A stretch of DNA of 64,000 bases. Origin: Spodoptera frugiperda (Eukaryota > Arthropoda > Insecta > Lepidoptera > Noctuidae). Positions within the stretch are counted from its first letter, which is position 1. Each line of letters starts with the position of its first letter. Made by a program: the position numbers and the translations under genes. Location: NCBI RefSeq assembly GCF_023101765.2, contig NC_064214.1:6516001-6580000 (forward strand). Direction: 5' to 3'. Shown in pieces: positions 10,249-22,507 of the stretch. The notes beneath the pieces are model-generated. The model did not search any database and had not been told where the DNA came from. It worked only from the letters and a program-made list of their open reading frames with translations.

Positions 10249-10602
10249 CAGGACAATACGCGTCGTGTCCAGAAGTACTGCCTTCTGCATCAGGCTCTTG
10301 ATCCAACCATCTAACGTTAGCCTACTCAGGTGTTGGTCGAGGCTTTTGGCTATAAGGCCATTGGCAGATACGACTATCGGCACAATGATTGCTGAATCTA
10401 CATCCCACATGTCGACAACCTCATGAGCTAAATCAAGATATTTACTGGCTTTATCTTTTTCAGTTTTCACAAGATTCTCGTCATGTGGGATTGTTATATC
10501 AATTATCATTGTGCGACGGCTTGGTCGATCTATCACCACAATGTCAGGTTTGTTAGCAACAATTGTCCTGTCTGTGATGATAGTTCGATCCCAATACAGT
10601 GT
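10249..10602 (-). pseudogene. 3' fragment of a non-LTR retrotransposon with a restriction-like endonuclease
   Basis: The minus-strand frame codes for the C-terminal part of a LINE polyprotein. After YWDRTIITDRTIVANK comes PDIVVID and then MIIDITIP, giving a Pro-Asp pair, 14 residues and Asp, which fits the restriction-like endonuclease (RLE) core of R2/R4/CRE-type LINEs. The family-typical AHEVVDMWDVDSAIIVPIVV and WIKSLMQKAVLLDTTRIV follow before the stop. The reverse transcriptase is missing: homology ends abruptly upstream in a CAATAG microsatellite (about 10,598-10,627), so the leucine-rich start of the open frame is not part of the element. No poly(A) tail is seen on the minus strand. The RLE would nick genomic DNA for target-primed reverse transcription. 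This copy is a dead 5' truncation. Confidence 0.8.
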
Positions 10603-10650
10603 GAATAGCAATAGCAATAGCAATAGCACCTTTATTATTATATGCAACAA

Positions 10651-12895
10651 ATATTTTCCTTTTTAATTTGTTTAACTTACCATTTTTTGTGTTATATAAT
10701 TACACACCACACCATACATTGCATGAAGAGTACAAACTCAAAGAACACTCATATCGATGTCTACTAAGGATTCCAAAAAAAAAAAATACATCACCTGAAA
10801 TGTCTTCAAACCTTTGTCAAAAAATAACGTAACTTGACTTTAGTAAGTGGTAAGTACGCCCACGATTGTTAAATAGTAAAACATTGTAATATAACTTTTT
10901 GTTGTTAAATAAGTAAATCCTATACATAAATGATTCTTGATCATTTTTTTTATACAATTGTACTTTTTAATAATACGCAGTTCTAACTTTGGAACAGGCT
11001 TTTAAAATCCAAATGTGTAGATTTCCTTTTATTTGCATTACCTTTGGGTTGAAATAATTCAAGATACCTAATGAAATGACTTCGTAAATAGAATATAGTA
11101 TAAATTTATTATTTTACATTAGTTTGTTCTATTTGTTTCACGCATGTGAATGTGTAAATAAATACAATATTAGTGCTATTAATTAATCACTTCGTAATTG
11201 AACAAAATTGTGAAACATTCAGTCACTGCTGTTTGTTAATGTTTGCTCATTACAGCGTTCTTAATTTACTGCCTAATACATTAATGATGTCTATGTGGTG
11301 GACTACTTAGTTGTATAGATTATTGTCGTTGGTTGACTTCTCAACCAGTTATTCTGGTTCAATTTTTTATGCCATACTTCTAGAATCTATATAAATTTCT
11401 AGGTTTATGGTTATTTTTATAAATTGAATCTACTTTATTCTATTAAAAGTAAAGTAATTTTGTCTGAACTGGTTTAGCAAACATTGATAAATCTATAATT
11501 TATAAATTAGTAGCTATCAATCATTTTGTCATAATGAAGCTGTATAATTGATAATGTGATTATTTGTTTCGCATTAATTATTAAAATATAAAATTTGCAT
11601 GCAATCAAATTGTTTGTACCAATTACTTCAAACAACATATAAAATATAATTATTAAATGAACACGTTTTACATTAAATCTGTATTTGCCTGAGTGTAGCG
11701 GCAGCCGAGATACAATAGTAATTGTAATTCATCACGCAGGATTAATGAAATCATTATAATTGAATTATTTCATTCAGTATTTTTACATATTTAAGTGTAT
11801 ATCTGTTTGTTATAACCCCTGTAACTGCAACAATTTTGCTAGTTTTAATTCAATTAAATAGTTTACTTACGAGAACACCAAATAGATAATTTTAATTTAA
11901 TCTCTATACTACATGACCAGAACAACATCGATCCGAATCTATTTCACCGTCATATTGGTCATAAACTGACTACAATGTAATAAGTTTCGATATCAGACTA
12001 ACATAGTAAGTTAGTGCCTACGCCGTAGCGTCGTAGCAAGCATCGTAGCACGTAGCTACGTGAGCGTAGCACCGAGTTTCCTCGTAAACGTCAAGTATTA
12101 TTTGATCGTTCGTCGTTATTAAAGGGTAATGTTGTTTAGCTAACTTCGATTATTTACTTTTGAAACAAAGTAACTTAGCTCAGCACGTACATAAGGAATG
12201 TATTCAAGAGTATGTGACGTAAAGATTTAAACTGGTTTCGTCGCTCGGTTGATGATCAAAGGTTACGCTTAATTTTGTACAGATGTCACGGTATTACTCA
12301 CAGAAACTCTTTGATGAACGTTTGATTTTGTTTGAATAAAGTTTTTAAAAGACCTAAGGAGGGCGCTGAATTGTTTCTATTCACACTGTTATTTAGAGTA
12401 AAAGTTATTCTTTATACGTAGCGGAGTCCTTTAGAATATTAAGAACAATGTATCTGTCTTTTTTATACTTAATAATACAAATTAATATGAATTTAACTTC
12501 ATTACCACCTCCAACCTCAAAAATCTTTGATTACTTTCCAATAATCATATTTTACTACCATCTTCGAAGTCTTAAAATTCGTCGTCAATATCCCCCTTCT
12601 GTAAATCAACACAAGTGCGGAGGACGTAGGGTCGTGTCCGGTGGAGCACTGTGGAACAAAGGAGGCTTCGCGGCTGAGCGCCGTAAATCTGAGCAAATGG
12701 CTGTTCACAGCAATGGCCGTCTCTTCACTAACTTGGAGGCTGCACCGGGAAATTGTGAATTAAATCAGATGACAATCGATCTTAGCGACGATATTTGCTT
12801 GATTAAAACTTATATTTATTATTTTTAATGTAGTCAATATGGGCTATACGATCCTGCTTTATAATAAACTCCGTGGCTTAGATGCTGCCTAGGAT
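10651..12895. other. Gene-free AT-rich DNA
   Basis: A very AT-rich stretch without recognised genes. Bases 12,014-12,072 hold a cluster of CGTAGC hexamers. A 126-codon plus-strand frame from 12,448 to 12,828 was examined: its middle part (about 12,600-12,770) is less AT-rich than its surroundings, but it has no domain or family I recognise, and no convincing splice sites bound it. Confidence 0.4.
12014..12072. repeat. Cluster of CGTAGC hexamers
   Basis: Five CGTAGC words within about 60 bases, with spacers of irregular length and a small palindrome ACGTAGCTACGT. It is not a regular tandem array. A similar cluster is found at 44,816-44,874. Confidence 0.6.
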
Positions 12896-13330
12896 ACAAT
12901 TCGCTAGAGGTAAGGAGAGCAAGAAACCAACTTGCAGTAGCCTGTAAAACGCTTCGTGGATATATTGACGCACCAGATCTACTGGAGGCATTATCGCGCT
13001 TATACGTCCCGGATAACTACTGCCGAGGTAAAAAGCACCGACTATTTGCCGTGCCTTCATGTCGTACCGTCGCACGTGCTAAGTCACCGATTCCTCGCAC
13101 TCTGGCCGCGCTCAATGGTCTCTTGGATGCAAATCCAACAAATGATCTGTTCGTGGATGGATGGAAGGAGATTTTGTCGGAGTGCCTGAAGTACTGCGAG
13201 GCGAACTCATGAATGCTGTTAATTCCTGTTTCATTATGTTTTAGTTATGTATGTAAGTTGCTTTAATTGGTTGTCTACCGTTGTACCTTGAATTAAATAA
13301 ATAAATAAATAAAATAAATAAATAAACATA
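12896..13330 (+). mobile_element. 3' end of a CR1/jockey-type LINE with A-rich tail
   Basis: A coding remnant (12,898-13,215), a short 3' untranslated part and a (TAAA/TAAATA)n tail near 13,293-13,326 form the end of a 5'-truncated non-LTR retrotransposon. The open frame has an in-frame stop pair upstream near 12,862, consistent with unrelated DNA there. The simple-repeat tail is usual for CR1-like and jockey-like LINEs. Confidence 0.75.
12898..13215 (+). pseudogene. C-terminal remnant of a LINE reverse transcriptase polyprotein
   Basis: About 105 codons open up to a TGA at 13,213-13,215. Visible phrases are SLEVRRARNQLAVACKTLRG, then YIDAPDLLEALSRLYVPDNY, then HRLFAVPSCRTVARAKSPIP, RTLAALN, and an end with FVDGW and LKYCEANS. 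The order 'nation of fragment - PxxY - RLFxxPxCRT - SPxPRxLxxLN' followed by a short Cys-containing end is recurrent at the C-terminus of lepidopteran CR1/jockey-type elements. Neither the endonuclease nor the reverse transcriptase core is present, so the copy is inactive. The exact clade needs a search. Confidence 0.75.
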
Positions 13331-14223
13331 ACAAATAATTGAGTTATTACATCCGTTTATAATAGATACCTAAACCCCCTTGATATACTTTTCGCCTCTT
13401 ATAACTTTAACAATATTATCTTAAGCAATAGATGGAGGCGGTGCAAACTTAGATATTGTTCGAACAACAGTTGAGTTAATAAATTGCAATAGTGTAAGAG
13501 TAATGAAAACTCGCTCCTTCCGCGAACGGCATTAAGTTACGACTTTCTTTACTTGAGTCTTGAAACTTAGTGGGAATATGGCAGATACTGTTTGTTTATA
13601 TAAAACAATGCTTCGCTACTGAAATATTGAAGGAGGATTCCTCGTGTTGGTGTTAGTATGCTGCGGGCTCTGGACGTACTTCTTCTTTATCTTTTTATTA
13701 AGAACTTTATTACGTGAACAACATTCTCATCGACCTTGCAGTCTTTCTAACTTCATATACACTGCTGATAACACAAGCGAGGCTGTAATGGTGGAATAAG
13801 TTATTGATGGATCTCTCACATATTTCACATGACTTATATTCCCTGTTCGCTCAGAATTTTCTAACATTAGGTATGCTCTCCTCGGGGTATTCGAGTAAAA
13901 AGAAAATTTCCAATAAATGTTCTAAAGGCAAAATTTCAAAGTTCACCAGCGATGGTGTTAAACCCGGATAAGCTTCTGAAATTATTCACGTGTGCCGGCA
14001 GAGGGCGCTGCGACGGCGACCGATCATTTTTCATGGACCACCCTCCTTTATGTGACGCGGTACACAAGTCCTTCGATTCAACGTTATTACATAATTTCGT
14101 GATTCACATTCAAAAATATTATACTTAGCGGACCACATCTACTTGAACTAATTGGTAAAACGATTTTAACTTGATCAATCTTGCGTTTTATGCACGTCGT
14201 ATTGTACGTATTTAAAAATATTG
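13331..14223. other. Gene-free DNA
   Basis: No gene or repeat was recognised in this stretch. Confidence 0.4.
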
Positions 14224-14436
14224 ACTGATACCACGGCTTCACAGATAACCGACGGGAAACATCGCTTGCGTTGGGTTTCGTCGTATTAGTGAGGTTACCA
14301 AGTTGGGAAGGGGGAAGGGGGTACAACCCTTAAATTCCTGACACCTAAAAAGCATTTGTAAAGCCTCTGGTGTTGCTAGTATTGTATTACCACAGGTCAT
14401 CCGTCTGCTCGTTTACCGACTTATAACATAAAAAAA
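14224..14436 (+). mobile_element. SINE-like element (family B, copy 3)
   Basis: A copy of the repeat at 3587-3857 in the same orientation. It shares GATACCACGGCTTCACAG, ACCGACGGGAAACATCGC, TTAGTGAGGTTACC and the end CATCCGTCTGCTCGTTTACC before a short A run. The left 40 or so bases of the family are missing. It is more diverged than copies 1 and 2. Confidence 0.75.
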
Positions 14437-17400
14437 GAATATAGTCCTCGTCCTTCTCACGCTGCACCACATCACACGCCGTTAATATGACACAGTCAAA
14501 CAGCTAATCTAGACCAAAGTCTAGTGTCCTTTTTCCCTAAAAAGAATCATTTCTCTTATACACTAAAAACATTATACAATTGAACGTGATGCACAAAATT
14601 TTCCGATCGTAAACACTCGAAACTCCCTTAGAAATTCAAGGGAACTTTATTCCAAATCCATAAAAATCCGACCCATATTTACAGCCCATTTAAATCGCTA
14701 CCCGTAAACAAAACACAGCTTTAATCAACACCTCGGATGCTTATCCCGCGCATAAACAACGGCTATCTTTATAGCCAATAAAACAGCTAAATAGTTTTAT
14801 ATCGATTGTGTGACGTCATTTGTCTCGCGCCCCGTCGCCTGCCAACAGATTAATGGCCCGAAATGTTTGTTTCTTTTTTTGGCAAATAAGGAATGTTCGC
14901 TTAATTATTGAGGTTTTGTGATATATTTTGTTCCAAATATATTCTGTGGCTACAAGAAAAATGTATCAAAAGAAAATATATTATGTCCTAGGTACGTTAT
15001 TCATCATTCAATTATAACGTTTCTTTGATACCAAATTTTCGGTTCGTTAAGAAAAAATACCAATATCTCAATTAATCGTTAATGAGGAAATAAAATAAAA
15101 CGTCTCACTTCTTTGTTGGTAATAAAAATCAGTTTGAAAGCCATCACCTCGGCACTCAAGGGAGTTCTCCTCAACTACTCAAGTGTCAAATCGCATCAAC
15201 TCAGTGGAACAGCGCTTAAGTCCAAAATAAATCGGCCTCCTGCTTGAGCCGTAACATTTGAGTATAACTTAATTTTGGAGCCATTATTGCCAATGGGGTG
15301 GCACTTACCGACAGGGGCGATAAGCTCGTGAGTTTGTGTATAAATAGCTGTGATTGGCTCCCGCGGGTGAAGGTGTGTGTCTACAGGTAATGTACGCCAT
15401 TACTGCTCGGTAAAACATACTCATATGTGGTGACGAAATTATGCAAATTACTCCTATGAAATGTTGACTATTATATTTACTTTTATATTTAAAACTATAT
15501 TAAAGTAAACATAGAATATTATACTTTTATGTAGAAAAACATGTTACATAATTATTATATTTCTATGTCATAGTACTAAGTAGATAGAGATAATATATAT
15601 AATCAACACCCACTATAGATCGTTTGCGCCTGAAGCACTAAGGACATTTTTTTGCAATGTTCAGAATAAAAATATCCTTTTACGTTAAAAAGAGGCTATA
15701 TGACATATTTTCTTAAATCGATAATGTAACACAAGATGTCCAGTGAGGAAGGAGGTACTTTACTGTCCCTCTGGTGGCGCAGTGACGTTGGCACTCACGA
15801 CAAACTTCCCCGGAGTGTCATAAGGCACGAGTGATCGATCTATTTTTATGACACGCTTCAATCTAACATTTTATGTCACAAAGAGGTTGCATGTACTGCC
15901 TTGGAATTGATTGGATACGTATTGAAAAACTGTACTTGTATAGTTACTTGAGTGCCATCAAACATTGTTTGGTAGACTAGTAGGTCTGTAAAAAAAGCTA
16001 GCCATCAATCACTGGACACGCTGTTTAGTGGTTACTGGTTAGTAATTAGTCGAGAGTTACTTCCTCAGGAACAACGATGACGCAGCTACAGGGTGACCAT
16101 CGTTTTACTGAGAGTTACATTTTTTAAAGAATAATAACATAATTATATTTAATGTAGCTTAATGTAACGTTAAGTTACACTATGTTATGTTTCGGAATGA
16201 GTACCGCTACTCGTACACATCTAATGTATTTTAATGGATTGATGTTCCCGTGTCACGCACATTGTAAGTGCTATTAATGGGTACAATGTTTCGTCGGCAA
16301 CCAACCGAGTATTTAATAAATAAAATTGTTTTTATCGTTGATTTACCGGTGAATATAAAAGGAACAGTCATGCTCGTGTTGCGTTAATTGGGCTTGAGTT
16401 TCTGATTTTTTATAGCAACGTTTATTTTGATTTATGAAAAACAGTGACTTTATACATCTTTGAGCTTTTTCCGCCATATTTCCGTATAACCTTTCGCTAC
16501 AAATTATTTCCAGCGTGATTAATGAACACGACCCACACCCACCTGGTTAAAATTAGCTCCTGAATGTATTTCCAGACCTCACTCAAAGTATAAAGTCAGT
16601 TCCCGTTCACTGAGTAGTATCGGTGTACCAGTGGAGCCAATATTTTATTCAACCTCGCTAATTCCCTCTCTCCTAATAGAAACAGACTCGAAGCTGTTAG
16701 AAGAGCTGGCAACCCCAGCTAATACACTTGTTGTGCTAATGCAATGAAACAGTCATTAGTCAGCGTCGACTCAACAACTTTTTGTTCGCTAACAGTTAAT
16801 CGAACAGTGATTGCTCCTTGGCTTGTTTGTTCGCAACTCATTAAAATCTTACATTAGTACCTACACATTCATGTTTGCCTGGTACCCGATGTTTGGGTTC
16901 GTATGGGAAACTTTCTCATTTGTAGCAACATGATTTTAAACAAAGAAGCCTTCCCTATTTTATCAAGCAAACATTGCGAGTCGAATGTTTGGGATGGAAA
17001 CTGCCAAACTGTAAATATATCGGCCAACAGTGTATCACTCGATAGAGAGCCACTCATCGAGATCATTGAAAATAACGTTCCGGTCATCGCGCCCGCCCTA
17101 ATATTTGGCCATTAAATAAATCTCATATTTTATGGTAAACTTAGTATCAGCGCTTCCTACTGACCTTGCAATAAAAAACTTATATAATGAACAGTTCGTA
17201 GCACCAAATAAATAGGGTGTCGCAATAACAGGGAAATATCCCGCCATCACGGATAATGTGGCCATAATTTGATGCGTTCGAGGGACAATGGCCACTTTGA
17301 GCTCTTTGTTCTTGGCCCATCACAGAGTTATTGACGAAGTTTCGATATTATAATTTTATTATTCCCGTTTTATAGGCGTGTTTAGTCTAAATTATTGTCA

Positions 17401-18143
17401 CTGTAGTTTTGTATTGCTGTACTTCATAATTTGTTCGCGTCCCCCTGGGCAAACATGGCAATAATCTTGTTGATAGATTCGCCTCGATGCTATTAACTCC
17501 ACAATTTATGGATTCTTCTTCAAGGAGATAAATACTTCGGCGCCATATAGATATTTCATATTTGAATTCTTTGCGTTAAATATTTTATTTGCAGCTATCT
17601 TGAACTGCAAACACACAGTTGAAAGCAGTCACCCATGAAAACTTTACAGGATTTTCTGAATAAAATATTCTTGAATAAAACATAAATATATTTTAGTAAA
17701 ATACGAGTCATGGCTCGATCCAGTTCGTGTTCTATAGAAACACAATTACTGGCAGTAAGTGCGTGTTGACAGCGAGATTACCGTGTAGTGTGCGATTACG
17801 ATAGTTTTACAACAACTATTATTTAGCCATTACGCCGGGAGCCTACAACGGCTAACTCCACTTTTATACTCGCGACCATAAATAAGGTGCTCGGCAGTCC
17901 GACATAAATTAACTAGTCCGTGGCATCGTTTGCCCGAAATTATTTAAGTGTTGCTAGCATCGACGGTCACTCCCCACATTCGGGGAATATATTTATAGTT
18001 AACAGTGTTATTTACGCACTGATTTATTTTATTTGCTCGACGTTAGTGTCGCGCTACACATTGTTGTTTATAGCTTTTTTGGATTTCTATCTTTCGCTTT
18101 CGATGGAAATTGGCCTAATGTTATAGTGCTGTGTTTATATTAT
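14437..18143. other. Gene-free AT-rich DNA
   Basis: No gene recognised. The stretch 16,869-17,115 is open on both strands for about 70 codons, without any domain. It contains one CRE palindrome (14,811-14,818) but no other feature I can support. Confidence 0.4.
14811..14818. promoter_or_regulatory. CRE palindrome TGACGTCA
   Basis: Full CREB/ATF palindrome, no neighbouring promoter elements. Confidence 0.4.
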
Positions 18144-18204
18144 GACTTTCGTGGGACATACTAAATTAATTGTTATGTTATTTGGCTTACTCACGTAATA
18201 ATTA
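18144..18204 (+). mobile_element. Relic of a Penelope-type terminal sequence
   Basis: ACTTTCGTGGGACATACTAA and the following bases up to GGCTTACTCACGTAA match 6475-6530, the left end of the Penelope-like element, with about four changes over 55 bases. No inverted partner and no coding part lie next to it, so it is a fragment or a solo end. Confidence 0.7.
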
Positions 18205-19150
18205 ATATAGACATGTGTATCAGGATTTATTGTTTCGAAACAAAGTTAATTGTTAAAAAAATAAATAATTGTGAAAAATAATTATTTTATTGAACCTGCT
18301 ACTATACATCAAGTACATTGTTCTAATGTTTACGTCAAACAATATCTTAGAACTCATTCTCTGTTTTAACCACTAAAATTTATACCGTTAAGTATTTCAC
18401 TTTGGATCACGAAGACGTAAAACTAATATTTTAAGGAGCAAATGATAAGACAAAAGTTATTTTTAGATTATACTGTTTTAGTCTAATTTTATTTTGATAT
18501 AATATTTAGGTTTAATAAAACATGGACCATCGAAAAATAGCAACCAATTATAAATGAAATAAAAATTACAATATCATAAAGTTGAAACGTATTTCCACAA
18601 ATCAAAACATAATAGCAGCAATACCAAGAACTTATTTCACATGGAATAATAATATAACAACTGTTATGCGTAAGGTAAAAAAATATAAAGCCGTGTTATG
18701 AAGACCCATAACCTTTTAAACAAGGTAAGTATACATTATAAAGTTGAGTACAGTCTGTATAAATTAAAAGAAAAATTTTGCTACATACAACATATACTTA
18801 TACTCGTATTAAAGTCGTAGTCGAAATTGAGGATTCCTTAAGCTAAATATAAACCTTGATTCGGTACTTGATATACGTATTAAGAACAAGATTAATCAAC
18901 GCAGTAATATTATCACGAACGTATTAACAACGTCGTAATAAAGGCTTTCATCCAATATTACACAACACGCCTTCTGGAATTGTAGTGTCTACTATTTTGG
19001 TCTGATTTCAGTCTAGCACATTTCTAGATTTCTCTAGACTAAAGACGGAGAGCAACGAAGTACTTTACTAAATACTAATAAACGGTTTCTTAACTACATA
19101 GAGAGCTAGTGACTACATAGTGACATATTTTTAATAATAACTGTCAGACA
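18205..19150. other. Gene-free AT-rich DNA
   Basis: No gene recognised. AACAAG|GTAAGTAT at about 18,721 is a textbook splice donor sequence, but no coding sequence or acceptor supports an exon before it. Confidence 0.4.
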
Positions 19151-19316
19151 GAGACATACTAAATTAACTAAAAATTGCGGTTTACTCACATAAACTAATG
19201 AGAAAAGCTCTACTAGTTTCGAGTCAAAGTGGACTGCACAATGTCGTCTGCGCCCTCTGTGACTCGAAACTAGTAGAGCGTTTCGTGATTTATTAAACCG
19301 TGATTTTTAGTTAAAC
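19151..19316. mobile_element. Hairpin element related to Penelope-type ends
   Basis: Two inverted arms, 19,164-19,226 and 19,260-19,313, are complementary over most of their length, around a 33-base centre. They share GGTTTA(CTCAC) and CTACTAGTTTCGAGTCA phrases with the Penelope-like arms at 6.5 and 7.2 kb, and the left flank GAGACATACTAAATTAA is the same as there. It has no coding capacity. It is either a folded-back terminal copy of a related Penelope-like subfamily or a short non-autonomous hairpin derivative. Confidence 0.75.
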
Positions 19317-22300
19317 TACTGACGCAATCTCAGATGGCCAGTAGATCTGCAGACAAAGAGCAGAACGTCCAAAGTACGTCACGAGGTAGTGGGTAGGTGT
19401 ATTATGTAAAAGTTGAATTTCTCCCCCGAAGCTAATGTCCATAATGTTGGCAACTTTTAATAGGACAGCCCCGAATTTGACGGCCGTTATTCAAGAAATA
19501 TACTCAGGGGTGTCCCGCCATCTGTGAAACTTTATTTTATTCGAATTATACTGCAAGTTGAGTGTTTGAACAGCACCCGACAGGGACGAGGCGGTGTTTT
19601 GGAGCGACACGAACACATTCTGCTTATATTCTTTATTAAGCTTATAAAATCATAATCATGTTCTACTTTTTTAATTACATCGGGAATTATAATCTCTATA
19701 AATAATATTCAAATAATACATAATTACAGGAGCAAGCTTCACGTGTTTTGTAATAAAACATTTCACTAATTTTCCAACATGAACGTTTTAACAGACAATA
19801 TTAATAATTCGAAACAAAATGAGATCAGTTTCTAATTAAAACTTTCTTCTCATATTAAACTACGTTTGTGTAAACAGATTTAATTTTTAAAGTGTACGAA
19901 AAATAAAACGTTGTCTGTAATTTGATTTACTTACTAAAGAGAATTTGGTGAAAAACGTCTCTTAGTTTGTCCTGAAACTATAAAACTAGATCACAGACAT
20001 CAAAGAGCTAGTACCTAGCTAGTACACAGCTGTATCCAGTGTCAGTATTTGTAGATAGGATAACATTTTGATCGCGTCGTCTGTAACCTCGCCGCTGTTG
20101 CTCTAACGAATTAGATATTGATAGAACATGTGTGTGCGTTATTTTATTAACTGATCCACTCTCGACTGAACAAAACTTTTCAAATCGAATTACAAGTCAA
20201 CCATAAAATTCCTCGAACACTTCTTTAACCACTATTCCCAAAATAACTTAGATATTAGTTGCCAAGTAAAAGAGTACGAGACAAAAACCCAGGTCATTTA
20301 AATGTTATATCTAAAGTTGTCGTCGTCATGGAGACAGACTGAACAAAAAATCTAGTGATAAAGTAAACGAGGCCTACTCCCACACATTGTGCGAAACCTT
20401 TAATGGGCCTTTTATAGTAGGCACGTGGACGGGGGTCGCTGGCTTATCTGCATTGTTCAAACCGCACAAAGCCGAGCTGTAGCTACCTACAATTATAATT
20501 ATTATTTACGCAACAACTATTCCGATAAAAACATATTATTATGTAGGTCGTTCATAGCTAGTGACTTCTGCGTGAGGAGTTAGCGAGGTCGATTGATGAA
20601 TGACTTCCTATACGAAGTAAAGGGGGCATACATAATGGAATCTCTACGTTGACATTGTGATGGGGACTGGAGGACCACTTGAACATGTTGCTACTTGAAA
20701 ATTGGCTAGAGATGCTTCAACTCAAGTTATGAGCAAGAAAATGAGATGTAAGCAATATAATTATTACAGGTACCTACGTGAAGTATGTAGGTAGGTAAGT
20801 AACGAAGTAATTTTAATCAAAATCTGGCATTAATCAGATTGTAATTACGGAACCAGCTTGATATTTCGTCAATGCTAATAATAGTCTTCCATTAACTTTT
20901 AGAAATGTGCTTCTTGTCATTCGGTCACACGACACAGAACATTACACGTGTTCTTCTAACGCCTACAAACGTTTTACAGACTGAGCAAGACGTAAAGTGA
21001 ACAATACATATAATTATGATTTAATCGAATCGTAATTTAGGCGTAGGAAACTCCCACACGTTCTACGTCTAATAATGTGGCCAGGGACTGTATTGTCAAT
21101 TTATCAGGTTGCTGTTCATCAAGGTATTTTTCCCTGGGCTATTTGTAACCTATTTCATGCCAAACCTAGACTAAGACTAGCCCACTTATGTTTGGATCTA
21201 AATGTTCTTACCAAAGTTCTGGCATAGTTTAAGCTACTTGAGAGTTGTATGTCTGCCAACTTTTACAATAACCTTTTATCATCACCTAACTACCACTGGA
21301 ACTTATTCTCGCATGACTTGACTATGAACTCGAGGAATTCTTGTATCTCATATTCTCAGAAAAAAAAGAAAAAGTTGAACTGTTTACTCTTATATAATCC
21401 ATTGTCTAACTGAGATTTAAATATCCGCTAGCAATGCGAAGAGTTATGACTACTAGAAGTGAAAAGAACTCACAGATCTCATCCAATAAAGTTTGTAAGT
21501 ACCGAAGCTATCGTTCCACAATTTTTATACAATAGAGAGCAGTATCGTTCTTTCATAAATATGTAACAAACCGTGTTGGAGACTGGTAGAGATGACAGTA
21601 AATCTTCACTTAATACAATGGATAAATGTAGGAGGAATCAATTTCACGCACCATCTAGGTGGGAATTAGTGACGGTCTGCAGACTCGTTAATTCTCTCGA
21701 CGAGATCCAATTTAGTTTTACTGAATTATGTAAGGCTACGTGTCATATTGGATACTGTCAGAGCTTTTTTGATATGTTTGTGTTTTATAATGCCTCGGTC
21801 CACGGATTGGGGAGTTATTTGATTGTATCAGCAGACCCCGAGGACATCAGGTACAGAATTATCCTTAGGCTCATTTATTTAACTTAACCGCACTTGTGAT
21901 TGACGATATGTGTGTACAAAAAACCCGTGGTACATTTCAAAGAATAAAAAATATATTATACAGCAGAAAAAAGCTAAGAAGCCTCACATGTACCTGGCTA
22001 AAGATTTATGAGCGTCTGTAAGCCAACAAATGCACACATAATGACACAGGTGTGCTACGAGCCGTTGAAGGCGACGCTTATTAAAATTAACAGCAGTAAC
22101 GAAGTCGGCCATGTAATGGAGTGTGCTGACTAACTGAGCATCATTCCGCGGCTTAATTTCTTGGATATGTTTTATATTTGCGCCGCTTTGTGACACCTTC
22201 TCATTACAGACCACATTTACTTACCGTCATTAAAATTAAACTTTACATTATGTGTCACGCCGACGGCGTAGATATGTGCTGTTTTTTACTTAAAGAACAC

Positions 22301-22451
22301 ATCTTAAAGAAATCGACTTTTTTTTTTTTAATCTTTATATGATTTTTGATGTTTAATGTCAAACATATAACAACGCTTATAGGTAATCAAAAATCACTTT
22401 TACAGTTCAATAAAAATACAGTCGAATTGAGAACATTTCTTGTTTGTATAA
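19317..22451. other. Gene-free AT-rich DNA
   Basis: No gene recognised. A 104-codon plus-strand frame (21,573-21,887) has no domain, no signal peptide and no flanking splice sites I trust. It may be chance. Confidence 0.4.
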
Positions 22452-22507
22452 TAACTTCTGTGAGACATATTAAATTAATTCGTATTATGTGTACTAGATT
22501 AATTCGG
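22452..22507 (+). mobile_element. Weak relic of a Penelope-type terminal sequence
   Basis: AACTTCTGTGAGACATATTA followed by AATTAATTCGTATTATG resembles the left end at 6475-6515 with several changes and small gaps. The match fades after about 45 bases. It is the most diverged of the dispersed copies. Confidence 0.45.

Noticed and set aside
12448..12828. 126-codon plus-strand open frame
   Set aside because: The middle part is less AT-rich, but no family is recognised and the ends are AT-driven; not enough for a gene call.
18665..18720. Possible exon before the perfect donor GTAAGTAT at 18,721
   Set aside because: Only nine codons from the nearest ATG and no acceptor upstream; a single donor-like match is expected by chance.
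21573..21887. 104-codon plus-strand open frame
   Set aside because: Balanced composition but no domain, no start context and no splice sites; left as probable chance.
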